A stretch of 5,509 nt of DNA from Rhodospirillales bacterium. Its GTDB lineage: Bacteria > Pseudomonadota > Alphaproteobacteria > Rhodospirillales > Casp-alpha2. Both the position numbers and the translations under genes were made by a program. The stretch lies in assembly GCA_021775275.1 (NCBI GenBank), contig JAJFIE010000177.1:1-5509 (forward strand), in the 5' to 3' direction. Shown here piece after piece: positions 1-5,509 of the stretch; positions within the stretch are counted from its first letter, which is position 1, and every line of letters starts with the position of its first letter. A model generated the notes under the pieces. It was not told where the DNA came from. It saw only the letters and a list, made by a program, of their open reading frames with translations, and made no database searches.

Positions 1-1178
1 GGTCCCTGACGCAATTTTTCCATGATTTGATGTTCGGTTTTTCCGGGCTTGCGGCCTGACGTGGCATCTCCCGGATCACGCAACAGGACAGCAAAGCGCC
101 CATCGTGCGCGGCAGGCACTGGCCGGTCCAACTGCTTCTTCAGCAACTCAAGGGCCTCGGGGTGTTCATGAACCAGCAGGGATAACGGCACCACCCGGCG
201 CGGCCCCAGCAACACGTTGGCGTATTCGTCGTGACTTACTTCGCTGTCGCCGCCGAGACCATAGGTGCGGACGTTGACGGCTTCGACCATGGTGCGCCAT
301 CCACCAACCATGGCGCCGTCTCGATTAACCGTCGGTCGGCCGTTCTCGAACAGCACCACATCGGTCGTGGTCCCGCCCATGTCGGACACCACGCCGCTGG
401 CCTCGCCGGAAAGGTGGCTTGCGCCAATGACGCTCGCCGCCGGGCCGGACAGGATGGTCTCCACCGGGCGTTCCAGTGCCGATGCTGCGGAAATCAGTGA
501 ACCGTCGCCCCGCACCACCATCAGGGGGGCTTTGATGTCACGGGCCTCCATCATGCCCTGTACGGAGACGATGAGGCCCTGTAACAGGGATACCAGCCGC
601 GCATTGATCAGCGTGGTCAACGCCCGGCGCGGCGCATCCAGGTTGGAGCTAAGCTCGTGCGAACAGGTCACCGGCTTGTGGGTCATATCCCGGATCAGGT
701 CGCGGGCCCGGTCTTCATGGGCCGGGTTGCGGACCGAGAAGTATCCGGCCACGGCGAACGCCTCGACCTGATTATCCAGGTTACGAATAGCGGTTTTTAA
801 CGTTTCTTCGTCCAGCGGCTCGGCTTCTTTGCCGGTTCCGGAATGGCCGCCACGGATAAATACAACAGGGCCGTCGCCAACCAGGGCGCCGAGACCGGCG
901 CGACCGAGAGCGCGTTCGTCCTGACCGATCATGATCAATGCTGCGGGCGTTGCGTGGGCTTCGACCATGGCGTTGGTGGCCAGCGTTGTTGAGACCGAGA
1001 CCAGCCGGGCGGCGGTCACATGCTCGGCGGGAAGCTGGCTCAGGGCATTGCCGAGACCTATGGAAAGGTCCGCCTTGGTGGTCAGCGCCTTTGCCGAGGC
1101 GAGAACGCCTGCGTCTTCGTCATAGATCACAGCATCCGTATAGGTGCCGCCGGTGTCAAAGCCGAGTAGAATGGCCAT
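1..1178 (-). CDS. Hydantoinase/oxoprolinase family protein (HyuA-type), N-terminal part; C-terminus beyond left edge
   Basis: The reverse strand reads open from an ATG at 1178 to the window edge, giving 392 codons with no stop. The family uses an actin-like ATPase fold to drive ATP-dependent hydrolysis of cyclic amides such as hydantoins or 5-oxoproline in the cytoplasm. Visible motifs are the first phosphate loop DTGGTYTD (residues 8-15), the conserved STTLATNA segment (63-70), RGDGS (223-227), LSGPAASV (243-250), the second phosphate loop DMGGTTTDV (266-274) and GLGGDS (307-312). Together these make the family assignment firm. A GGGGAG stretch lies 10 nt before the ATG and supports this start. 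Related proteins are usually about 520-690 residues, so perhaps a third or more is missing on the left. The substrate cannot be told from sequence, and whether a HyuB-type partner follows is unknown. The gene is divergent from the dehydrogenase at 1281. Confidence 0.93.
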   Translation of the reverse strand, partial: MAILLGFDTGGTYTDAVIYDEDAGVLASAKALTTKADLSIGLGNALSQLPAEHVTAARLVSVSTTLATNAMVEAHATPAALIMIGQDERALGRAGLGALVGDGPVVFIRGGHSGTGKEAEPLDEETLKTAIRNLDNQVEAFAVAGYFSVRNPAHEDRARDLIRDMTHKPVTCSHELSSNLDAPRRALTTLINARLVSLLQGLIVSVQGMMEARDIKAPLMVVRGDGSLISAASALERPVETILSGPAASVIGASHLSGEASGVVSDMGGTTTDVVLFENGRPTVNRDGAMVGGWRTMVEAVNVRTYGLGGDSEVSHDEYANVLLGPRRVVPLSLLVHEHPEALELLKKQLDRPVPAAHDGRFAVLLRDPGDATSGRKPGKTEHQIMEKLRQG

Positions 1179-1205
1179 GAATTTTTCACTCCCCACACGC
1201 GCCAT

Positions 1206-1265
1206 TTGACGGGTGTGCTGTATTGACTTAAGCCCCTTATAATCACCGAATTCCCGATCCGCCAA
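1206..1265. promoter_or_regulatory. Candidate overlapping divergent promoters between the hydantoinase-type gene and the dehydrogenase
   Basis: A perfect TATAAT lies at 1238-1243 on the plus strand, 37 bp before the ATG at 1281, which suits a -10 box for the dehydrogenase group. Its -35 is unclear: TTGACG (1206-1211) is 26 bp away and TTGACT (1223-1228) only 9 bp away. On the minus strand the same core reads TATAAG (1236-1241), with TTGGCG (1260-1265) 18 bp upstream, a reasonable sigma-70-like pair for the leftward gene. The assignment comes from consensus matching by eye; no operator was identified. Confidence 0.4.
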
Positions 1266-1280
1266 GCAGGAACAACAACG

Positions 1281-2039
1281 ATGGCTGAAAAGACAGAGAT
1301 ATCAAAACCCGGATCGATCACATTGGTCACAGGAGCCAGCCGGGGGATTGGCCGTGCCATTACACGCGCACTGGTCACAAAAGGCATGCGTGTCATCGCT
1401 ACCGGTCGCGATATGGACCGGCTTCAGGTGCTCGGGGATGAATTGGGTGATCTGGTATTTCCGTGCGTTCTTGATGTTTCGGATGGTGACGCTGTGACCG
1501 CCTTGCCCGGATCACTACCGGCAGAACTGTGCCAGATCGATGTGCTGATCAACAATGCAGGCCACGACGTGGGTGGCCGCCGATTATTTCAGGATGGCGA
1601 GGCCAATGAGTGGGTTTCAATCATTGAGACCAACGTCAACGGGCTCATGCGTGTGACCCGTGCTGTGGTTCCGGGAATGCTGGAGCGCGGCCATGGGCAT
1701 ATCATCAACATGGGATCAACATCCGGCCTCTACACCTATGCCGGTGGGACGGCCTATAATGCATCAAAATTTGCTGTGCGTGGTTTTACCGAAGCACTGA
1801 GGAAGGATTATGCGGCCACGGATATCCGGGTGACGGAAATCCTGCCGGGGATGGTGCGGACGAACTTCGCCACTGCGCGCCTCAAGGGTGACGAGGAAGG
1901 CGGGGATGCCTACTATGACAATGCCGCAGCCTGTCTGCTGCCAGAAGATATTGCCGCGAGCGTTATTTTCGCACTGGAACAACCACCGCATGTGAATATT
2001 TCACAATTGGTTGTTGAGCCAACACGGACACATCAATAA
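1281..2039 (+). CDS. Short-chain dehydrogenase/reductase, YdfG-like (3-hydroxy acid / serine 3-dehydrogenase type)
   Basis: This 252-residue classical SDR has all family landmarks: the nucleotide-binding TGASRGIG (residues 17-24), NNAG (91-94), the structural Asn118, and the catalytic Ser146, Tyr159 and Lys163 in a YNASK box. PG at 189-190 follows the active site. Arg43, after the second beta strand, points to NADP(H) rather than NAD(H). The C-terminal half, with LKGDEE, PEDIAASV and PPHVNISQLVVEPT, resembles E. coli YdfG. YdfG oxidises L-serine, L-allo-threonine and other 3-hydroxy acids, and also takes part in malonic semialdehyde reduction. That substrate range is a family-based guess. AGGA sits 9 nt before the ATG. 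The next gene begins 21 bp after the stop, so the two are probably one operon. The length is normal and no key residue is missing. Confidence 0.93.
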   Translation: MAEKTEISKPGSITLVTGASRGIGRAITRALVTKGMRVIATGRDMDRLQVLGDELGDLVFPCVLDVSDGDAVTALPGSLPAELCQIDVLINNAGHDVGGRRLFQDGEANEWVSIIETNVNGLMRVTRAVVPGMLERGHGHIINMGSTSGLYTYAGGTAYNASKFAVRGFTEALRKDYAATDIRVTEILPGMVRTNFATARLKGDEEGGDAYYDNAAACLLPEDIAASVIFALEQPPHVNISQLVVEPTRTHQ

Positions 2040-2060
2040 AGCCCGGAGACGTCCTGCGCC

Positions 2061-2549
2061 ATGGCTGATGGCCATATCAGTGTTGATCAAATTGAGGTGG
2101 GCGAGAAACCTTGCGAGCTGGTTGTGACCTGGGAAGACGGCGCATCATCGCGGATCGATCTGAGCGGTCTGATCGCCCGCGACCCTGAGTTCGCGGGGCT
2201 CGCCATGCCTGAGTTGTTCGCCCAGGTCAGCGCCGCTGATTGGGGCTGGGGGGCGGAATGGCCGGGCGGCATCAGTTGTTCGGCACGGGTCTTGTCCCGT
2301 CTGGCGCGGGACCAACACCCCTGGAGCACAGACGATTATATCCGGTGGCAGGATGATCTGGGGCTGTCCAATCAACAGGCCTCCGATGTGCTGGGGGTGA
2401 CCACCCGCACCATCGAATACTACCGTTCCGGCAAACCCTTGTCGCGGACGGTACAGATCGCGTGCATGGCGATTCGCGATGATTCGGCCTATCTGGATGC
2501 TTTCTACAAGGAGCGAAAGCCCGGAAGGCCGCCGCGTCAAGACTCCTGA
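2061..2549 (+). CDS. DUF2442-like protein fused to a helix-turn-helix, with a GRP-containing basic tail
   Basis: The 162-residue protein has two parts. Residues about 5-82 resemble DUF2442: a beta-rich opening with VTWEDG and IDLSGLI, followed by a FAGLAMPELFAQV stretch, a Trp-rich loop (WGWGAEWPGG, 61-70) and SARVLSRLA. Residues about 94-138 read as an XRE-like helix-turn-helix, with QQASDVLGVTTRTIEYYRSG (105-124) as the likely turn and recognition helix. The tail holds KPGRPPR (153-159), which contains the GRP core of AT-hook motifs. DUF2442 proteins are often found as antitoxin-like partners of DUF4160 proteins, but no such partner is present here. A DNA-binding regulator is the natural inference, with unknown targets. 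GGAG (2045-2048) lies 12 nt before the ATG, a slightly long spacing. The gene follows the dehydrogenase closely and is probably co-transcribed. Confidence 0.82.
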   Translation: MADGHISVDQIEVGEKPCELVVTWEDGASSRIDLSGLIARDPEFAGLAMPELFAQVSAADWGWGAEWPGGISCSARVLSRLARDQHPWSTDDYIRWQDDLGLSNQQASDVLGVTTRTIEYYRSGKPLSRTVQIACMAIRDDSAYLDAFYKERKPGRPPRQDS

Positions 2550-2578
2550 TGACCTGACGCCCTGTTCTCCGCTATACT
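2549..2578 (+). promoter_or_regulatory. Weak candidate promoter before the 301-residue gene
   Basis: TATACT (2573-2578) is a good -10 match, with ATGACC (2549-2554) 18 bp upstream as a four-of-six -35. It overlaps the stop codon of the preceding gene and would place transcription start about 40 bp before the ATG at 2625. The gene could equally be read through from the upstream pair. Confidence 0.25.
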
Positions 2579-2624
2579 CACTCCCTTGAAAAGGCTGCCC
2601 CGATAAATGTTGTTTGGCCAATAA

Positions 2625-3530
2625 ATGCAAACGCACACCCGTCAACCCCATAACGGCCACAATGGATATAACGGCCATAAACCTCGTATGGTGGATCTGG
2701 CTGACCATTTCCTTGAGTGCGGTAAAATTGGACGCTACCTGACAGTGGCTGACGAAAGCCGGTTTGTTCTCACCGATGATTTCGGTGCGGATGCCGGGAT
2801 GGCTTCTATTGCCACAGCGGCGGCATCGGTATTTTCCCGCGACGCGCTGGTGGCGCAGGCGGCGCTGATTCCTTTGGGTCTACGCGCAGCCAGAGCTGAA
2901 AGCCGCAAAACCGATTTGTTTGAAGAACTGTTTACGCTGATCGAGAACACCGCCCTGAGTCAAGAGGTGCGCGGCAGTGCTGAACAGGTCCTGAAAGCCG
3001 GTTTCCGCGAAGACCGCATCCGTGATCTGGAAAGAGAGCTGGGTGGCATGATTTCACCGGCCCGCAAGCGTTACCGGGCCTTTCTCGAAATTGTCCGCCA
3101 ACTGATGGAAAAGCGCATTTCCGTTTCCGGCTTTCGAGACGAGTTTCTTGATTTCACGCAGGCTGTGGCGGGAAAACTTGATTTTGGAATTTTCAGCTAC
3201 TGCCTGGACAGGATTTTCGCCAATCCGCAAATCCCCATGAATGCAAAGGGCGCGCTGGTTGCTGAAATTTTGCTGTTTCCACCCCTGATCCGCCGCGAAT
3301 TGCTGACCGACATTCTCAGCCGCCCGGAGCAGGAACGCAAATTTGTGGATTTTGTCCGCAGCACCATTGAGCGCGAAATGGACAATGAGGCGGTCGTCGA
3401 GATTTATCTTCTCGTAACCCTTAAGTCATCACGTCTGTCTTTGCGCGAAGTCGAAAACATGTTCATGGAAAGCACGAAATCGGCGTTTCATGACTTGGGC
3501 AATGGCAACACCGCCATGCGGTTTGCCTGA
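2625..3530 (+). CDS. Unrecognised 301-residue, mostly helical protein with His/Asn/Gly-rich N-terminus
   Basis: I do not recognise this family. The ORF is long and shows protein-like composition, so it is very likely a real gene. Residues 1-20 are low complexity, with an HNGHNGYNGHKP stretch at 9-20 that looks disordered. After that the sequence appears mainly alpha-helical and charged, with many amphipathic Leu/Arg/Glu stretches (for example 97-165 and 205-285) and no signal peptide or clear membrane segment, so it is probably cytosolic. An Ala-rich stretch at about 58-90 precedes the helical body. No catalytic motif stands out. The start is uncertain: no good ribosome binding site precedes ATG 2625, and Met22 (ATG 2688) would remove exactly the low-complexity tail, but it has no better site. 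The gene lies 75 bp after the DUF2442-HTH gene on the same strand, so it may share its transcript or use the weak promoter nearby. Function unknown. Confidence 0.8.
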   Translation: MQTHTRQPHNGHNGYNGHKPRMVDLADHFLECGKIGRYLTVADESRFVLTDDFGADAGMASIATAAASVFSRDALVAQAALIPLGLRAARAESRKTDLFEELFTLIENTALSQEVRGSAEQVLKAGFREDRIRDLERELGGMISPARKRYRAFLEIVRQLMEKRISVSGFRDEFLDFTQAVAGKLDFGIFSYCLDRIFANPQIPMNAKGALVAEILLFPPLIRRELLTDILSRPEQERKFVDFVRSTIEREMDNEAVVEIYLLVTLKSSRLSLREVENMFMESTKSAFHDLGNGNTAMRFA

Positions 3531-3820
3531 TCCGGATTCCTGGAAAGACATTTTCCTAAAAAAACATCCCGAGGACTGTTCCGGCAAGCGCCGAAGGGCC
3601 AAGGGCTACGGTGGGCCAAGGGGGAGTGCGTCCGATCACGGACCCGTAACCAATAGCTTTTCCAGTCCCCGGGATTTGCTTTGACGACGCACCGGCTGTC
3701 GCCATTGCTCCGAAGTTGATGGAAGCGTAGCGCCAATGACATTTGTGCGCCTTGACTTGGATCAAGCGGCGAAAAATTATTGATGATCGATTACATGGGT
3801 GTTTCCGAGGGAGGCCCGAG
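3531..3820. other. Intergenic region between converging genes, no convincing gene
   Basis: About 290 bp lie between two gene ends that face each other. The region holds an FNR/FixK-type palindrome near 3751-3766, a short perfect direct repeat GGGCCAAGGG (3596-3605 and 3613-3622), a small GTCCG-ATCA-CGGAC hairpin (3630-3643) and a run of seven A (3558-3564). On the minus strand this run reads as a T tract 15 nt after a six-pair hairpin (3580-3595). None of these makes a canonical intrinsic terminator. The short ORFs here lack ribosome binding sites and recognisable protein character, apart from a doubtful 49-codon minus-strand ORF. Confidence 0.7.
3751..3766. promoter_or_regulatory. FNR/FixK-type binding site (near-perfect)
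   Basis: CTTGACTTGGATCAAG matches the TTGAT-N4-ATCAA consensus of oxygen-responsive FNR/ANR/FixK regulators at nine of ten specified positions. It also has symmetric flanking C and G. Sites of this form are well known before microaerobic genes in alphaproteobacteria. Here no clear gene starts downstream on either side: the hydrolase on the right converges toward it and ends at 3821, and the left side is gene-poor. It may be a real site serving an unannotated transcript, a leftover, or chance. Confidence 0.45.
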
Positions 3821-4519
3821 TTAGTTGTCTGTATCCAGCATGGGTTTGAATTCGTCGTATTGCATCACATGGCAGTAAATCATATTGATGATTTCCAGTT
3901 CGTTGTAGTGCAGATCATCCGTAGCGGCGGCGCAGCAATCTTCCAAAACGATGACGTTATAACTCTCGTCGGCGAGGCTGCGCACGGTGGAAGACACGCA
4001 CTGGTCTGTGAAGATTCCGGCAAGGACAACATTCTTGATGCCCATGTTATGCAGAATTAGACGCAGGTTCGTGCCGGTCAGCGCGCTATCCGTGGTCTTG
4101 CAGACTTCGATTTCTCCATCAACAGGGCCAATGTCGTCCACCAATTGGGATTTATGGGTGGTGTGCGGCATCAACAAATAATTCCAGCCGGGTTTTTTCT
4201 GGCTCAGAGAGCGGTCGCGGCCATCTTCCTTCAGACAGGCGATCCGTGCGAACAGGCATTCCATACCGTGGCTGCGGGAATCAGCCAGTGCCCGTTTGGT
4301 GTTGGGGATAACGGTATTCCACATCCGTTCGTGGAACGGCGTCCACGCGTCGTACTGAGCCAGTTCGTCGGGCGAGAGAGTGTTGCGGTCAGGTCGATCC
4401 ATGTACTCGTTCTGGATGTCGATGACCAGTAAGGCGGTTTCCTCCGGGTCCAGAACCATATCCTCGGGTTCCGGGGCGCCTTGGTAGTACATTGACCGGT
4501 AAGCCTGCTTCCAACTCAT
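3821..4519 (-). CDS. Isochorismatase-family cysteine hydrolase
   Basis: The 232-residue protein carries the family's catalytic triad: Asp34 in LLVIDIQNEYM (31-40), Lys141 in EVCKTTDSALTGTNL (138-152), and the nucleophile Cys174 in AGIFTDQCVSST (167-178). VLEDCCAAAT (191-200) is the usual following strand and helix. Members hydrolyse isochorismate, nicotinamide, N-carbamoylsarcosine, ureidoacrylate or biuret. The exact substrate is not evident, though an amide or ureido compound is the likelier class. I chose the ATG at 4519 because GGAG lies about 8 nt upstream. The frame stays open 46 codons further, to 4657, but that part overlaps the end of purK in another frame and has no family resemblance. 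The gene starts 22 bp after the purK stop, so it is probably the distal gene of the purK operon. No clear terminator follows. Confidence 0.93.
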   Translation of the reverse strand: MSWKQAYRSMYYQGAPEPEDMVLDPEETALLVIDIQNEYMDRPDRNTLSPDELAQYDAWTPFHERMWNTVIPNTKRALADSRSHGMECLFARIACLKEDGRDRSLSQKKPGWNYLLMPHTTHKSQLVDDIGPVDGEIEVCKTTDSALTGTNLRLILHNMGIKNVVLAGIFTDQCVSSTVRSLADESYNVIVLEDCCAAATDDLHYNELEIINMIYCHVMQYDEFKPMLDTDN

Positions 4520-4541
4520 TGACGTTCTCCGTTGTGTGGAT

Positions 4542-5509
4542 TTAGGGTTTTGGCAGATTTCCAATGGGATACAGCCGATTGACGTGACCCATCTTGCGGC
4601 CCGGTCGGGCTTCTGCTTTGCCATACAGGTGCAACGCAGTCCCTTGTTCGCCAACAAAATCTAGCCAGCCATTCACATCATCGCCGATGAGATTGCTCAT
4701 GATGGCGTCGTGATGGCGCTCGGTTGAGCCAAATGGAAGCCCCGCCACAGCCCGGACAAACTGTTCAAACTGGCTGGTGACACAGGCATCCATGGTCCAG
4801 TGACCGGAATTATGCGGACGAGGTGCAATTTCGTTAATCATCAATTCGGAACTGTTCCGGGTGATAAACATTTCCACGGCCAGCAACCCGATAAGGTTCA
4901 ATTCATCGGCAATGGCGAGAGCCGCGCGTGTCGCCTTCATGCTCATGTTTTCCGGGATATCGGCAGGCGCGCGGGTGATGTCGAGAATGTGGTTTTTGTG
5001 GCGATTGTCAACGGGCGGAAACGCGGCCCACGATCCGTCCGCACCACGTGCAACGTTGATCGAAATCTCCATGGCCAGATCGACAAACGCTTCCAGAATG
5101 GCAGCATTTCCACCTGCGGCGGCGGAGATGGTGTCCCATGCGGCCTTTGTATCGGTTTCAGCGCCAATCAGGGCTTGCCCCTTGCCGTCATAGCCAAGGC
5201 GCGTTGTTTTCAGGACCGCAGGGTAACCAAATTCCGTTAGTGCGTTTTCCAAATCACTCAGATTGCGGACGGCACGGTATGGAGTCGTGGGAATACCCAG
5301 ACCATTGATAAAATCTTTCTCGGCCAACCGGTCCTGGGAGATACGGAGGCACTTCCAACCCGGTCGCACGGGTACGCGTTCGGCGAGGACCTGAACGCTT
5401 TCAAACGGAATATTCTCAAACTCGAAAGTGACCACATCCACGTCGTCGGCGAAATTCTCAAGTGCTTCCACGTCTGAGTAATCAGCGATGGTGGCAGCGG
5501 CGGAAACCT
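4542..5509 (-). CDS. purK: 5-(carboxyamino)imidazole ribonucleotide synthase (PurK), 5' end beyond right edge
   Basis: PurK is an ATP-grasp enzyme that joins AIR, bicarbonate and ATP to give N5-CAIR in de novo purine synthesis, the substrate of PurE. The 321 residues visible include TFEFENIP (27-34), SQDRLAEK (57-64), the ATP-grasp KTTRLGYDGKG (100-110), PPVDNRHKNHILD (164-176), the diagnostic NEIAPRPHNSGHWTMDAC (225-242) and GRKMGHVN near the end (303-310). The frame continues to the window edge with no stop. The GTG at 5471 is an internal codon, because the residues before it (VSAAATIADYSD) fit the normal PurK sequence. About 40-50 N-terminal residues with the GGGQLG loop should lie to the right. 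purE commonly sits upstream of purK, but that cannot be seen here. The stop is TAA at 4542, and the hydrolase gene follows closely. Confidence 0.97.
   Translation of the reverse strand, partial: VSAAATIADYSDVEALENFADDVDVVTFEFENIPFESVQVLAERVPVRPGWKCLRISQDRLAEKDFINGLGIPTTPYRAVRNLSDLENALTEFGYPAVLKTTRLGYDGKGQALIGAETDTKAAWDTISAAAGGNAAILEAFVDLAMEISINVARGADGSWAAFPPVDNRHKNHILDITRAPADIPENMSMKATRAALAIADELNLIGLLAVEMFITRNSSELMINEIAPRPHNSGHWTMDACVTSQFEQFVRAVAGLPFGSTERHHDAIMSNLIGDDVNGWLDFVGEQGTALHLYGKAEARPGRKMGHVNRLYPIGNLPKP

Noticed and set aside
265..771. 168-codon plus-strand frame opposite the hydantoinase-type gene
   Set aside because: The opposite strand encodes a clear HyuA-type protein with conserved motifs; the plus-strand product is Arg/Ser/Thr-rich and unrecognisable.
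2083..2090. TTGATCAA palindrome early in the DUF2442-HTH gene as an FNR half-site pair
   Set aside because: It lacks the four-base spacer of FNR sites and lies inside coding sequence; an eight-base palindrome is expected by chance.
2534..2560. Inverted repeat GCGTCA / TGACGC around the end of the DUF2442-HTH gene as a terminator
   Set aside because: The stem is six pairs with a 15-nt loop and no T tract follows, so it is not a credible intrinsic terminator.
2145..2708. 187-codon minus-strand frame opposite the DUF2442-HTH gene
   Set aside because: It covers the coding strand of a recognisable protein and part of the next gene; its product shows no domain character.
3596..3622. GGGCCAAGGG direct repeat as an attachment site or iteron
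   Set aside because: Only two copies of 10 bp, with no integrase, replication gene or tRNA nearby; chance or slippage is enough.
3488..3742. 84-codon minus-strand frame in the 3531-3820 gap
   Set aside because: It runs into the end of the 301-residue gene on the opposite strand, is rich in Arg/Pro/Ser typical of shadow frames, and lacks a ribosome site.
4520..4657. 46-codon N-terminal extension of the isochorismatase-family frame
   Set aside because: It overlaps the 3' end of purK in a different frame and has no family resemblance; the ATG at 4519 has a good ribosome site and begins the recognisable protein.
5469..5471. GTG as a start for a shortened PurK
   Set aside because: The frame stays open to the window edge and the 12 residues before the GTG fit the normal PurK sequence, so it is an internal Val.

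Overview
The window looks like a chromosomal segment of an alphaproteobacterium, probably Rhodospirillales-like. That guess rests on the moderately high GC, the GC-rich codon use, and the general look of the PurK, YdfG-like and hydantoinase-A proteins. It is an inference and not a taxonomic assignment. I see no rRNA, tRNA, CRISPR array, insertion sequence or phage gene.

Left part (1-1280): the N-terminal 392 codons of a hydantoinase/oxoprolinase-family (HyuA-type) protein run leftward off the edge. About 100 bp separate it from a rightward group of genes. This gap holds promoter-like elements for both directions that share one AT-rich core, so the two transcription units may compete for RNA polymerase.

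Middle part (1281-3530): three rightward genes. The first is a YdfG-like short-chain dehydrogenase. It is followed after 21 bp by a 162-residue protein with a DUF2442-like N-terminus, a helix-turn-helix and a basic GRP-containing tail. About 75 bp further on is a 301-residue, largely helical protein I do not recognise, with a His/Asn/Gly-rich N-terminus. The first two are probably co-transcribed; the third may also have its own weak promoter.

Gap (3531-3820): about 290 bp without a convincing gene. Its one clear signal is an FNR/FixK-type palindrome (CTTGACTTGGATCAAG) with no obvious target gene.

Right part (3821-5509): a leftward pair in which purK (5' end beyond the right edge) is followed after 22 bp by an isochorismatase-family cysteine hydrolase with an intact Asp-Lys-Cys triad. 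PurK makes N5-carboxyaminoimidazole ribonucleotide in de novo purine synthesis. The hydrolase probably cleaves a small amide or ureido compound and is likely translated from the same mRNA. Most of the content is ordinary metabolism. The less ordinary items are the DUF2442-HTH fusion, the unrecognised 301-residue protein and the orphan FNR-type box.
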